Shown piece after piece: positions 1 through 10,998 of a stretch of 64,000 nucleotides of DNA. Where the stretch lies: assembly GCF_032884065.1 (NCBI RefSeq), contig NC_088875.1, forward strand, positions 46,150,214-46,214,213. Reading direction: 5' to 3'. Every line of letters starts with the position of its first letter. Within the stretch, counting starts at the first letter, position 1. The translations under genes and the position numbers were made by a program. The stretch is from Artemia franciscana. Its lineage: Eukaryota; Arthropoda; Branchiopoda; Anostraca; Artemiidae. Below the pieces are notes generated by a model. It searched no databases, was not told the DNA's origin, and was given only the letters and a program-made list of their open reading frames with translations.

Positions 1-1367
1 TCGTGTGAACTTTAGAAGAGATTCATTTGATTTAAAATGTACACTTATAGTTTTCTTTCAGGAGTCAAACATGATGGAGAGCAACAATCCCCCTTCCTGA
101 CATCTTTTTTTTCACAAAAAACATTCAATTGAAATTGTGAGCTACAAATAGCTACAATAGTCCAAAAATTACAATAGTCAGCTACAAATAGTCCAAAAAT
201 TATATAAAGATATCGCTAGGGTTAGAACAATCCCCCAAAACCCATAGCTAAGGGTATGCTCGGGGCATATAAGCTTTCTATGGAGCGGATAGTTCTATAA
301 ACTTTAGATTGGATGGAGCTAATTTCTTTGGAAGTCGGTGCCCTTTTTATTAGTCAAAATTAAATGGAGAACAGTCAGTTCTCCCCAGGGCTATCATTCC
401 CCAAAACATATCCGATCGATATTCTAAGATAGATATTTTGTTCAGCATTGTTGAAAGGTCCAGTAATTTTGTCTTTGAGGATCCCCAAAATCCTCAGGAC
501 AAGGGCTGTAAGCTATGAAATTTGTTCATTGTTTACACGTAGTGAATGTTATTGAGAAAGGTATGCGTGTTTAAAATTTACTTTCCAAAAAGACAAAGAG
601 TTTTCAGGTGAGCCTTGCAGAGAATGCTCAGAGGAGTATTTAAGTAAGTCGAAACACTTCATGTGCATACAGATAGTCAAAAGGGTGCAACACAGGAATA
701 AGTGAGTTAATTAACTTGGAAAATCCAGAGAGATGATGAAAAAGGCAATACTTGTATGCTACCAATACTAATAAAACCATAACCACTATAAAATAATAGG
801 TATTCTTTATTGGGCTAGGGGGTTTGGTAGAAGTGGAGGGGTAATATGTACTACATCATTAATGTGAATCTGGCTGAAAAAGTCAAGTTTATAAAAGCCA
901 AGTTTATACAACATTTACCTTCGCTCAAACAAAAAGCTTAATTATGCTGTACTACTGTCGTCTAAGCAGCTTATTTCTTACAATTATAGTGAAAGTCTAG
1001 CACCAGAACCTTTAATTTATGATTGTTTAATATGTGCTTATTTTTATAGTCTTTTGCGTAATGTTTTTTGATTCACCAAGTAGCATGTTTGTTAATAGTT
1101 ACTTTTCTTAGCTACCACTTGAATAGAGCCTACTTCAATGGCACCCACACTTTTTTTCCTCCAATAGGATACTTTAGCTACAGTCCTGCTCTTTTGGGCC
1201 GTGGCTAAAGCTGCTATACGCGCATTTTCGCCTCATTCAGCAAAATGGGGTTCAATCTAGTAGATGTTTTAGTCGAAAACTACAAAATATAAATTTTCGG
1301 ATTGGCACTGTTGCATCAAGAAAGAACAGGAATAAAAGTAAAAAAAAAAGAAATTTTCTTGTGAAAA
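1..1367. other. Non-coding flank upstream of exon 1 (copy A)
   Basis: AT-rich sequence without a recognisable gene. Any promoter and 5' UTR of the copy A exon 1 would lie here. I see no convincing TATA box or CpG-rich block. Short phrases are repeated near 140-200 (the 'agctacaaatag' motif). The matching copy B stretch is 13743..15109. Confidence 0.6.
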
Positions 1368-1506
1368 ATGGGACTTCTCCAATGGCTAGCTGATATGTCA
1401 TTTGTTAAGGAAAAAGAAGGCCTACAATTAGGAAGCCTTGATAAAAGATATAGAGAGCCAAAGTATGATCCTCATGAAGGTTTTGATTATGAAAGAAAGC
1501 CTAGAG
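1368..1506 (+). CDS. NDUFB7: NDUFB7 exon 1, copy A (duplicate first coding exon)
   Basis: This exon encodes residues 1-46 plus the first base of codon 47 of a complex I accessory subunit. The ATG sits in a favourable context (A at -3, G at +4). The exon ends at a good donor (AG|GTAAAA), after which the frame stops within four codons. Residue 2 is glycine; the bovine orthologue is N-myristoylated there. The stretch PKYDPHEGF near residues 31-39 corresponds to the conserved PTFDPLLGF-type segment of insect NDUFB7, followed by a basic RKPR. The coding bases are identical to copy B at 15110..15248. Used from here, the exon would need a 30.5-kb intron that skips copy B, so it may be silent or an alternative first exon. 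The sequence cannot decide. Confidence 0.8.
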
Positions 1507-2040
1507 GTAAAAATCACTGAAATTTATGAAATACAATGTCCTTGTTGCCAGTTAGGCTATCAGTTCTCTTTATGAAAGGAGAAGTTCTCGCTCTAGTACA
1601 GGAGTCAGATAGACTATCCTAGGAATTAAAACATAGTTTGTGTCTTTGTTTACCATTCAATTTCTCATCTGGGTAATTGCTCTTTGCAGATATTTCAGTC
1701 ATTACTTGTTAAAGACAATTATAAAGGTAAAATTCTAGTTTCGCTACTTTTGCTATCATGGAAAGAAGCTAGGTAAGGAAAATGAAACTTTCAATGATAG
1801 GTCCAAAAACACACAGGAAGGTGTTGACAAGTTCCCAGGTTAACCCTCTAAGCTACTAATTCCCTAGTCTTAGAGGTGTGTCTACCTGACAGGTCTGTAG
1901 GGGTAACCTACATATGACAATATTTAATAATTTCCTTATCTATGAGCAATAGAATGTTGTCATTTAGGCCTACTACTATTTAGAATGCAGTATAAAGCCA
2001 AACAGAAGACAATATCATGCTTTCTCTAATTATTTAGAAT
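1507..2040. other. Intronic non-coding DNA with a dispersed repeat fragment
   Basis: No gene seen. Bases about 1726-1900 resemble part of the foldback repeat at 8.4-8.9 kb: both share 'gaaactttca' after a 'ggaaaat' run and a preceding 'ggtaaaattctag' phrase. This suggests an older relative of that element. The copy B equivalent is 15249..15780. Confidence 0.5.
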
Positions 2041-4400
2041 AATAAAAAGTCATACTGATGACTTTTTGTGTATGATTCTTTTATAAAGCAAATATAAACA
2101 AATTTATGCAGATGACCTTTTAGACTTCATACCATTATATAAGAAACATGAATGAAGTCATGCAGATGGCATCTTATAGGGCTACATCACCTGTTTATAA
2201 AACAAATACAAATAAAGTCACACAAATGACTTTTGATACCAACATTATCTCACTCCTTAGTGAAACAATATAATATCTTTTATATGGCATTTTAGTACAC
2301 TATATGTATATACAGAGAAAACACCTTTACAGAGAAACAATTGCTATACAGAAAAACAATTGCCTTACAGCAGAATAATGTATTAAAAAGTCATCTGTAT
2401 GACTTTTTGTTGTTTTTTCTATAAGTAAGTAGAGTAGTATAATGTCTTCTATTTGATATTTTAGTGCATCATATATCTATAAGGAGAACACCAAAAATGT
2501 CATCTGTAAGACTTTATTCATACTGCTCTATAATAAAATCATAGCTTATATTAAGATGTTATCCATAAGACTTTATTTAGTCTGCTTCTTTATAGTGTGA
2601 TGAGTATTAAGTCATAGCCTATGTAAAACTTTATTCACTCTGTTCTACAATAGAATAATGGCATAGGCTAGGTCCTGTATTACAAAGTCTTCTCTATTAC
2701 TTTTTGTTATTTTTTTAATGTATAAGTAGGGTAATATCATGTCCTCTATGTGACATTTCAGTGCATCATTTAAGTTTAAGGAATATACCAGAAAAGTCAT
2801 CTATAAGACTTTATTCATTCTATTCTACAATATAATGATAGCCTATATTAAAAAGTCATGTGTTTAACCTTTCTTCTTTTTTTTAATGTAAGATTAGGGC
2901 AGTATAATGTATTCTGTATGACATTTCTGTACATCATTTAGGTTTAAGGATAAAAACAGGAAAGTCACCTGCAAGACTTTTTTCATAGGCCTATTGTTCT
3001 ATATTAGAATCATATCCTATATTAAAAAGTCATCCATATGACTTTATTTAGGACAATATTCTAATGCATCATCCCTTGCTCTTTAAATTGAAGTTTAATT
3101 TTTATTGCAATTTTGTAACACTATTTTTCACTTTACAAATCTTTAACACATCTGATACCTTTTTTGAACTAGATAACCCAGATTTTTTTTTCCCTGTTAG
3201 CATAATTAACAGAATAAATATCCCATAAAGCCTACTTAAAAGCAACATACAATTTAAATTGACATTTTTTAATAAAATCTTCATAACAATTGATTACTTA
3301 CTTGATTTGACTGCTGTCTTCACCCACCATGGAACTTCAATGTTTTTGTTAACTATTGTGCTTATGAAGTTCATTTGTACAAGCTCCTTTACAGTGATTC
3401 ACAACAGAGGGTCATTGTTGGCCTCAGCTGGATTTTCTAAAAATATTTTAGCAATGATCATCTTTTCTCTAGAAATAGAAATATAAAATTACACACATAA
3501 GGTATAAAAAAGCCATTTATATGACCATATTCATGTTTGTTCTATAAAAATGCTATATATAAAAGTTGTCTGTATTATTCATGTATGCTCTATGAAGTAT
3601 AAAAGCTGGGTACCTGGCTGACTGACTGCATTTCAAACAGTTGGTTGTACAAAAAATGTGGTTCAATCCCACTTTCTAGGGTTGTAATAAAAGAAAGGTT
3701 GAGATGGCTAAGCCACATTCTGCAGATGAAGGATGATAGATTGCCATAGATTGTCCTTTTTGGCCAACTGTCTGGGGCTCCATGGAAAGCAGGTTTTCCT
3801 TGTCTGGGTTGGGAGGATGTCATAAATAAAGATTTAAAGGTAATGGGAACTTCCTGGGAGGGTGTAAAGAGGGAGGCCTTAAATAGATTAGGTTGGAAAA
3901 GCATACATAGCTGTGTTGGCCTCAGGCGGCTTAGTGCTACAGTGAGTTGTTAGTAGTAGTAGTAGCTCTGTAATAGTATGTGATATAGAAAGTCATCTGT
4001 ATGACTTTATTGATGCTTGCTCTGCAAAAGAATGAGACATAGAAAGTCATGTACATGACTTTTTATCATTCTAAATAATTGGAGAAAGTACTGCGTTCTA
4101 TATAGTAGTAATTGACATAGTCAGATATAAAGAAAAAATTTCTATTACTGAAAAAGTCATTTGCATGACTATATTTAGGCTACTCTGTCGTAATACAAGG
4201 TAAAAAGTCATCTGTATCACTTTATTTAAATTGCTCTATGCATGAAATCATGTAGGCATAGGCTATAAAAGCCTTATTTATGACTTTTTGTTGGTTTCTA
4301 TATGTATTTCTGGGATAATATAATTTCTTCTGTATGACATTTTAGTGGATCATGTAAGTTAAAGGAGAAAAACAAAGAGTTATCTGTGTAACTTTATTCA
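2041..4400. repeat. Array of short palindromes (AAAGTCAT-n-ATGACTTT), copy A
   Basis: About 21 degenerate copies of a palindrome of the form AAAAAGTCATCTGTATGACTTT occur here, for example near 2045, 2213, 2385, 2793, 3023, 3988, 4043, 4152 and 4202. Spacing is mostly 50-120 bp. Between them a loosely conserved spacer recurs ('tattcat...gctctataataaaatcata'), so this is probably a decayed tandem repeat whose palindromic core changed least. A LINE 3' end (3612..3967) interrupts it. The function is unknown; each core could form a small hairpin or a dimeric protein site. Confidence 0.7.
3612..3967 (+). mobile_element. LINE 3' end fragment (ORF2 C-terminus), copy A
   Basis: Translation on the + strand gives a typical non-LTR retrotransposon ORF2 tail: a KERLRWLSHILQMKDDRLP block, then LFGQ, a WEDVINKDLK block, SWEGVKREALNRLGW and a final LRRLSATVSC. 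A short (TAG)n run near 3952 follows, as expected for this kind of 3' end. One in-frame stop lies after DRLP. Only the 3' few hundred bases are present, so it is a 5'-truncated dead copy. It sits inside the palindrome array. Confidence 0.8.
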
Positions 4401-4619
4401 TACTTCTAGATTATTTCAAAAGGCAATTTGGGTAGGCAGTGGTACTTTTTTACTCTTACAATGATGTACTTATGCCAAAAAATTACCCATAGCTGAAGAG
4501 AACCAAAGGTTTGTCATGTCCAACAGTTGAATTCTCTCCTAACATAAAGATCATCAAAAGTAAGGAGGAATTTTGAGGAGTCCCAGAAATAAACAATGCT
4601 TCATTGACCCACTTACTGA

Positions 4620-5471
4620 GTGGCTGGGCAAACTCAGGATAAGTTCTATATGCTCAGTTGTACTGAAACTTTGTTGACCACTTTGATTGGGTATGATATC
4701 AACCTATTTATGCTTCTGCTGGACTATGTGAAGCTTGATGCATGTAATATCTTTGTGCAGATAGACAAACATGAAAATAACCAACAAGCTTATGACATAA
4801 AAAGGATCAAGAAGAAGCTAGGAACCAAAGCAGCAGAAAATATGTTGCCATGCAATGTCTGGCTGCAATACAACATCCAGACTTTACAGCATAGGGAAAC
4901 CAGCACTGGTTTCATTGTCACTTAAAGATGGTATTTTTAACAATGCTTGCAAGATCTTCATGACACCAGGATCGAACTGCCAGGAGATCACCAAAACAGG
5001 AGAGAAAGCTTTGCTCTGCATACACAAAGGCAAAAGTATTGAGAAGAGCCTTATGAATATCCAGCACAAGCATTTACTACATGGGTTGCAAGTTCAAATG
5101 CTTTTGTTCAGGCAGAGCAGCTTCTGCCAGCTTTGGCTTCCATAAAGTGCCACTTTTACAGTTGCTATTTGCAAATAATGAAGGAGCAAGACATGTCCAA
5201 ATCACTAAAGCCTGAAAAGTGGGGTTGGTGCCTCTCTTCCTCACAGAATGTGTATATTCCCATCATGTCAGATACTTCACCAACACCAGAAAATCTGCTG
5301 AAGATTGTGCAGTGCCAGTGCATCAGCAGGTGCAATTCTCTCAGGTGCAGCTGCTGTTGGAATGGTTTACCCTGCAGATTTACCAAGTGTAAAGGGGCAT
5401 TATGTGCTAATGCTGCAGCAAGACAGGATGAGGGTGATAACAAAGATGATTGGGAAGAAGAATTAGCTTAA
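4620..5471 (+). pseudogene. Decayed CXC-domain gene of a repetitive invertebrate family, copy A
   Basis: Three overlapping frames together resemble a repetitive invertebrate protein family that ends in a cysteine-rich CXC (tesmin/TSO1-like) region. The first part (4620-4860) has YDINLFMLLLDY and an AYDIKRIKKKLG segment. The second (4855-5145) begins MSGCNTTSRLYSIGK, matching the family's GCDTTSRLYGIGK block. The third (5133-5471) has PEKWGW followed by closely spaced cysteines (QCQC, CNSLRCSCC, CRFTKCKGALC) and an acidic tail. Frameshifts near 4860 and 5130 break the gene. The family is known to me only as widespread, often unannotated and transposon-like, so no function is claimed. Confidence 0.65.
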
Positions 5472-5929
5472 GATTGTGCTTTAAAAACAAAACGTTTTTG
5501 TTCTTAATATACCTGAGTTCTAAATGTTCCTTTTTGTAACTGATTGATCTAAAGTTTTGATCTTGATTAAAGAAGGGATTTTCAAGAAGTTATACTTAGC
5601 AACCCCTCACATTACAGGGTCCTCAGCAGGGGAAATTAGGTAAATAGTAAAAAATAATTGCTTTTTGACCTCACATTTGGCATTACATAACTTTATTTGA
5701 TATAAAATGATCCTTTAGCACCAGGAATCTGTCAAATAATGATCTGCATACTTTATCTACCCCTCCCCCCATTCCATGAAGGTGAAAATTTATACTAGGG
5801 TATGGATTTTTGACATAGTATTTGGATTCCTCATGCTTGATTTGATAGGTAACAACAATTTAAACTCCAAAATATGTATAAACACAAAAATCGGTTTTCC
5901 CCTTCGAGGGCAAATTTGGGACACCTGTG
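5472..5929. other. Non-coding, copy A
   Basis: AT-rich DNA between the decayed CXC gene and the SINE. I see no gene or repeat in it. The copy B equivalent is 19213..19670. Confidence 0.5.
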
Positions 5930-6259
5930 CAAAAAAAAAGTAGAAGGTAAAGAATGCAGTACTAGACCCTTAAGGTTCAAACCAGTGGTGCTGATCTCTT
6001 TCTCAAGGCCCTTCGGCCAGGAAGTGCAATGGGGGATGAGGGCCAGCCATCCAATGTGTTTGCACATCCTTCCTGTTTACCTTCCCCAGATTTATCCAGG
6101 TACCCATTTAGAGCTGGGTCAACTCTGGCTGAACTTACAGAGTCATGCCACTGACCCTGTCCCAAACCAAATGATTGGGTACACTAGGATTTGAACCCTT
6201 GCCCTCTCTAACAAAGGATCCTAAATACAGCATACCAATCCACTTGGCTAGAACAGGGG
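5930..6259 (-). mobile_element. tRNA-derived SINE, copy A
   Basis: Read on the - strand, the head contains an RNA polymerase III A box (TAGCCAAGTGG, complement of 6240..6250) and a B box (GGTTCAAATCC, complement of 6187..6197). Their spacing is close to that of a tRNA. A non-tRNA body of about 240 bp follows and ends in a T-rich tail (A run near 5930 on the + strand). The head lacks a clear cloverleaf, and the length of about 330 bp suits a SINE rather than a tRNA gene. Exact ends are uncertain because I cannot see a target duplication. Confidence 0.7.
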
Positions 6260-6890
6260 ATTTGATTGGATTATTTTTATGGAATTCAGCTGATTTTTGT
6301 GCAGAAAAAAATTCTGTTGCAATTTTCCAGAGGTCAAACAATAATTTTACCTGACAAATTATGTAGTGCAGTCATTTATTAATGACTGCATGTTGTTAGG
6401 GGATGTGCATTATTGAATACTTTCAAATAGTACTGCTGTTTAGCAGACAGTAGAGCTTTGATTAAGTAATTCCTGTAAGCTTTAAAAGAAGCTTGAATCA
6501 TTTCATCTGGATGAGACAACTGTTTTCTTTACAGTCTGTTCTTTAACTAGATGGACCTTAGTAGTCCTCTTTGTAATTCAAGGCTTTTTGGATCAATTGT
6601 AATTTCTTAAATGGGTTGAAGATATGTGATTAACCAGATTCAGCACTGATGAATTTATTTACAAAATAATGTGAAGCCTGATTTGTATCCTTGCAGTCTT
6701 AAGCATGGCGAGGAGTCAATTTTAAGCAGTAGTTCATTCAGTTGCTTAACAGATGCAGTATCTAGTCTTCTAGTTGTCTTGATCAGAGTTGCTACTTGTC
6801 CACATGTAGGAATCCATCAGAAGCATAAAGTTGTCTGACATGTCAGCAACAATAACATGGCATGAATAAGTTTCAACATTAAGAAAAATA
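6260..6890. other. Non-coding with a 24-bp palindrome, copy A
   Basis: No gene seen. A perfect hairpin lies at 6367..6390 (10-bp stem TGCAGTCATT, 4-nt loop TATT) and is conserved in copy B at 20120..20143. The right part may already belong to the 5' end of the LINE that follows. Confidence 0.45.
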
Positions 6891-7641
6891 TTGTCAATAA
6901 TTGCTGCTGTCAAGCTTACAACTCAAGTTAGAATATCGCAAGCTGGAAGAAAGCCTAGCAAAAGACAAAGTATCAAAAAATCAACAGCCAAAGGTGAATA
7001 ATATGTAGATGAAAGAGTAAGACTAGAAATACTTATGTCAATATTAAAATCCGCAATATACATAATTTTTGACTCCAGTAAATTTTGACGGAAGAAAATA
7101 TATCTAACTTACTTTAAAAGTGTTGCACCAAAGAACTAGGTAAATCATTTTAACCTAAATCATTGTAAATATATATCAGAATACCTAGAAATTGGATTGT
7201 TTTACTGTTGGATGATTAGGTTGAATATTTTAACCATATATCAAAACTCTAACAACCACTTTGCCTGGGATCCTGGAGTTCAGGTGACTTGGAAAGTCAA
7301 CAATAGTAAAAGTTACATTTGAATCTGAAACATTTTTGAAGCATTATATTGTCCATTGGATAAAGTTTTGTTACCAGTTATTCAGAGTTGAGAAAGACAG
7401 AGTGATTCCTAAAGCTGTTTTAAATGTCAAAGTTATAGATAAAAGAAGTGTGCTTTTTATAGTGATAAACCTGGATTAACATAAAATACTCCTCGTGATA
7501 ACATGATTTGTTGCCCCAACTGTTACTCAAAGAAACATCCATCCTATAGTTTCATTTGCCCTGCTATGAAGAAGTTTCTTAAATAAATATAATTACTTCA
7601 GTTTGTTCTTTAATTCGAATTTAGTTGTTAGCAAATTTGTA
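6891..7641 (+). mobile_element. LINE ORF1 remnant, truncated at duplication edge, copy A
   Basis: This matches the ORF1 part of the LINE at 20640..24762. The second zinc-knuckle-like block (C-P-N-C...H...C near 7514-7560) survives. The first CCHC knuckle seen in copy B is destroyed by an indel near 7434, where about 36 bases are replaced by about 9 unrelated ones. The element stops at 7641, where homology with copy B ends. Confidence 0.7.
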
Positions 7642-7911
7642 TTCTAATGGCATTTGGAAAACATAGAGTCAAATGAGGAAGTATTACTGTCCTTGACTTA
7701 GATTATACTGATGATTTCAGCATCATAAATGAAAGTGTTAGCACAATGAATGATTATTTAGAGGTTTTATAAGTAGAGGGTGCAACCCAGCTTAACCTAT
7801 CCTTTCTGAACTTAGCTTACCTAAATATATAGCCCATATTAGGCCTATATATTTCCTATACATTTACTGATTCTTGGTTTTGTTACCATCAATTCAATTT
7901 AGCCTACAGGT

Positions 7912-9045
7912 AAATTGGGTAAAATTATGACAGTTCATATAACTGACTTACCAATAAAGTGAACATACTACTTAATGCCTTTTTTTTATGTTCTTTACAA
8001 ATACAATAATTGCTTCTACCTCAAATTCAAATTTAAGCACTTTTGAGCTCTTAACAATGATAAATTTTCAATTAAAGTATGAGTTATTGCTTTTTTTTGA
8101 CAAAATAATACTAAATTTTCTCAGTGCTGGGTAAAATCATAGCAGTTCATATAACTGACTTACCAATAAAGTGAACATACCACTCAATGCCTTTTTTTAT
8201 ATTCTTTATGAATATAAGAGGCCTATTTGCTTCTACTGTAGATTCAAATTTAAGCACTTTTTGAGCTCTTAAAATTGACAAATTTTCAAAAACTACAACA
8301 GCTCATTTAATTGACTTACCAATAAAGTGAACATACCACTCAATACCTTCTTTTATGTTCTTCATGAATATAATAATTTATATAATTAAACCCCTTTCCA
8401 AGATAGCCAAAAGTCAATCAACTAGAATTTTACCAATAGGTAAATTTCTAGTTTATTGACTTCTTGCTATCTCAGAAAGGGTTTAGGTTAGGAAAATGAA
8501 ACTTTCAGGGATGGATCTACAGGCTAAAGTATGTCCCAGGGTATTTAAAGTACCCATCTCCACTCCTTCTCCCTCTAGAGGGCCTTGACCTTTGATGACC
8601 TTTAAAAATATGTCTGTAAGTGTAATTTTGTTGTAGGCTACTTCAATTAAACAGAAGATCTATTTTGCAAGGTTTCACTTACACACATATTTTTAAAGGT
8701 CATCAAAGGTCAAGGCCCTCTAGAGGGAGAAGGAGTCAAGATGGGTACTTTCAATACCCTGGGACATACTTTAACCTGTAGACCCATCCCTGAAAGTTTC
8801 ATTTTCCTAACCTAAACCCTTTCTGAGATAGCAAGAAGTCAATTAACTAGAATTTTACCAAATTATTTATAATAACTTTAGTTTAGCTTAAAAATTCAAA
8901 AACTGCTAAAATTTGAATTTGAGGTGGGCCTAGAGGCAGTTATTATATTTGTAAAGAACATAAAAAAGCCATCAAGTGGGTGTTTACTTGATGTTTACTT
9001 TATTAGTAATTCAGTTATATGAACTGTCATAAATTTACTGTAAAT
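7912..9045. repeat. Composite foldback (inverted) repeat
   Basis: The left arm near 8436-8620 and the right arm near 8678-8865 are inverted copies of each other. Both contain 'aaagggtttaggttagg', 'gaaactttcagggatgg' and a CCCTCTAGAGGG palindrome, around a loop of about 60 bp. The outer part of the left arm is itself repeated about three times (near 7916, 8132 and 8290: 'cagttcatataactgactta...'), and its inverse lies at the far right near 8990-9045. No protein is encoded. It looks like a non-autonomous foldback/MITE-type element with an internally amplified arm. Confidence 0.75.
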
Positions 9046-9594
9046 CAATTTTAACATGAATGACACTAACATATGCATAGGCTACAAACTGTAAACTAGC
9101 CTATCTAAAATCTGTTAAAGGAATCCTCTTTGAGGGTCTGTAAATAGGCTAACTTAAAATTGAATTTATAATGGAGAAAAATATCATACTTAGACTCAGG
9201 ATCAAATTTTCATAGCAAAGTTAAGTTTATTTCTTAGCTATCTGAGTTCTCAAGTTCTTAAATTTATACAATTGGTAAGGGAAGTTGTGGGAGCGCTAAC
9301 TATACTTAAGGCATTACAGTCATGATTAGTAAAAGAACTGTGTGAACCTTTTTAATATTAGTATGTATCAAACAATAATCAACATCACAGAAAAGGAAGT
9401 GGTTTAGTTCAGTTTAAGCTTATTCATGAGGCATCTTTCTCCAAGGAGAGAAAGCAAGGCATAAATTCGATTTCTTCCATAAAATTTGAATTGCTCGGCT
9501 GCGACATGGGAGTCTTTTTTTTACGAACAAATGTTGATTGTTTATCAACAATTGTTAACAATTATGAAAAATTTGTTTATCAACAACTGTAGAT
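9046..9594. other. Non-coding
   Basis: AT-rich DNA with no gene or clear repeat. The right end near 9530-9590 has short 'caacaattgttaac' repeats. Confidence 0.45.
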
Positions 9595-10560
9595 CATCAA
9601 TGGATATTCCCATTGATAGAATAGTAGCCAACCTTATTAAGTTGGAAATTCGATGAGTTGATGAGAGGGATGTTCTACTGACCAAAAGCAACGGGTTGAT
9701 ACTGCTACTGCTAGTAGTGCCTCTAGTCAATAATAGCACTAATAATATCACTGCTAGTACTATGGCTACTATTAACACTGTGCCTAAGGTTATGAAGGTG
9801 GAATTTTCAAGAAATATATAGGCATATACAGTATATGAATATACATGTTATCAAAAGGACAAATCGATGATGTTATAGCAATGGCTAATTGTATTAAGTT
9901 TAAACTTCCAGGACATTATGAGAGGGATGTCCTACTGACCAAAAGGTAATAGGTAAATCTCATGCTGGTAGTAGTACTGCTGCGCTTCAATAGTATTACT
10001 ACTAATATCAAGACCGCAAATGTGACTACTATCACAACTTTGCCGAAGGGCATAAAGGAAAATTCTTTGCGAACATTCGAAGAGGGAAGATGAACTGAAA
10101 CAAAAACGCCCTCTATACAAGTTGTCAAAAGGGTGGAACTGCAATATCTTTGGAAAATTTTGGTAGGCAAAGTTGAAACTAACATGGCTTGTTGTGAGGA
10201 ATGCTAGACTAGCCAAAAGAATATATTTATAACCTGATGCTACTGCTTCTACTCATACTACTGGTACTGTTTCTATTATTACTACTTCTATTATACTACT
10301 GCCACTAAAGCTTTCGCTATTGCAATTAATTCTTCTGCTATTACTACTACTACTGCATTTAAAACTAAGGATATTAAGAGTAGAAACTTGGGATATTTAA
10401 AAGCTGTAAGAAACTAATTTTAAACACATTATACCCATACAGGTTTTCAATCGGACGCATCAGAAATGCTTCAAGAACGATTGATTGTATTACGTTGAAA
10501 CTTTCAGCGTATGTTGAAGGGGATGTAGAAGAAACCACACTCTGCACCTGTGTGTCTAAC
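9595..10560. repeat. Degenerate ACT-rich repeat units (family member 1)
   Basis: Units of roughly 200-300 bp share the order: a 'ttgtcaaaaggg' phrase, 'gttgaaact', 'gatgtt(c)tactgaccaaaag', an ACT/GCT-rich tract ('actactactgct'), then 'aag.tattaag'. Starts are near 9600, 9870, 10105 and 10440. The same family recurs at 36466..37260. Some frames stay open because of the ACT codons, but stops interrupt all units and I see no known protein. Confidence 0.65.
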
Positions 10561-10565
10561 TTTGT

Positions 10566-10927
10566 GTGTTTGTGTGCGTTATTGTCTCTGTGTCTGTCTT
10601 TGTGTGGTCGTTTATCCGAAACTATTTGCTTGTGCGGGTGTTTTGTCTCTTTCTATGTGCCTTTTTGCTGACTTTTAGTGTTTCTGTGCGTTTTAGTCTC
10701 TGTATCTGTCATTGTGTGTTCGTGTGTCTGACTTGGTGTATATTTGTGCGTGATTGTTTTTGTCTCTGTGCCTGTATTTGTAATTTCGTGTGTGTGACCC
10801 TGTGTGTTAGTGTGTGTATTTTTGTCTCTCTTTCTTTCCCTCTATTTCTGACTTTGTGTGTGTTTGTTTTGTGTCCGTGTTTGTCCTTGTGTATTCGAGT
10901 GTCTGACTCTGGGTTTTTGCGCCTTTT

Positions 10928-10992
<65 letters not shown>
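10566..10992. repeat. TG/T-rich low-complexity DNA and (CT)n microsatellite
   Basis: Bases 10566-10930 are a degenerate 'tgtgtgtctgtctttgtg' tract. Bases 10932-10992 are an almost pure CT run of about 30 repeats. Open frames across this stretch are a by-product of composition. Confidence 0.9.

Positions 10993-10998
<6 letters not shown>

Larger units (their letters stand above)
1..7641. repeat. Segmental duplication, copy A (left end outside window)
   Basis: Position 1 matches 13743 and near identity continues in direct orientation to 7641, which matches 21421. Differences are scattered substitutions and small indels: 2 bp missing from copy B near 18997, 12 bp extra in copy B near 20041, and a larger indel near 7434. 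The right edge falls inside a LINE, whose reading frame continues in copy B and stops in copy A. The left edge is not in the window. The block carries NDUFB7 exon 1, a palindrome array, a LINE 3' end, a decayed CXC gene and a SINE. A true duplication or uncollapsed haplotypes in the assembly would both look like this. Confidence 0.95.

Noticed and set aside
3590-3904. 104-codon minus-strand open frame, repeated at 17333..17647
   Set aside because: It is the antisense of the LINE ORF2 tail on the + strand, which explains its length and duplication.
5831-6341. Several overlapping open frames in the SINE, also in copy B
   Set aside because: They overlap the tRNA-derived SINE on both strands and match no protein family.
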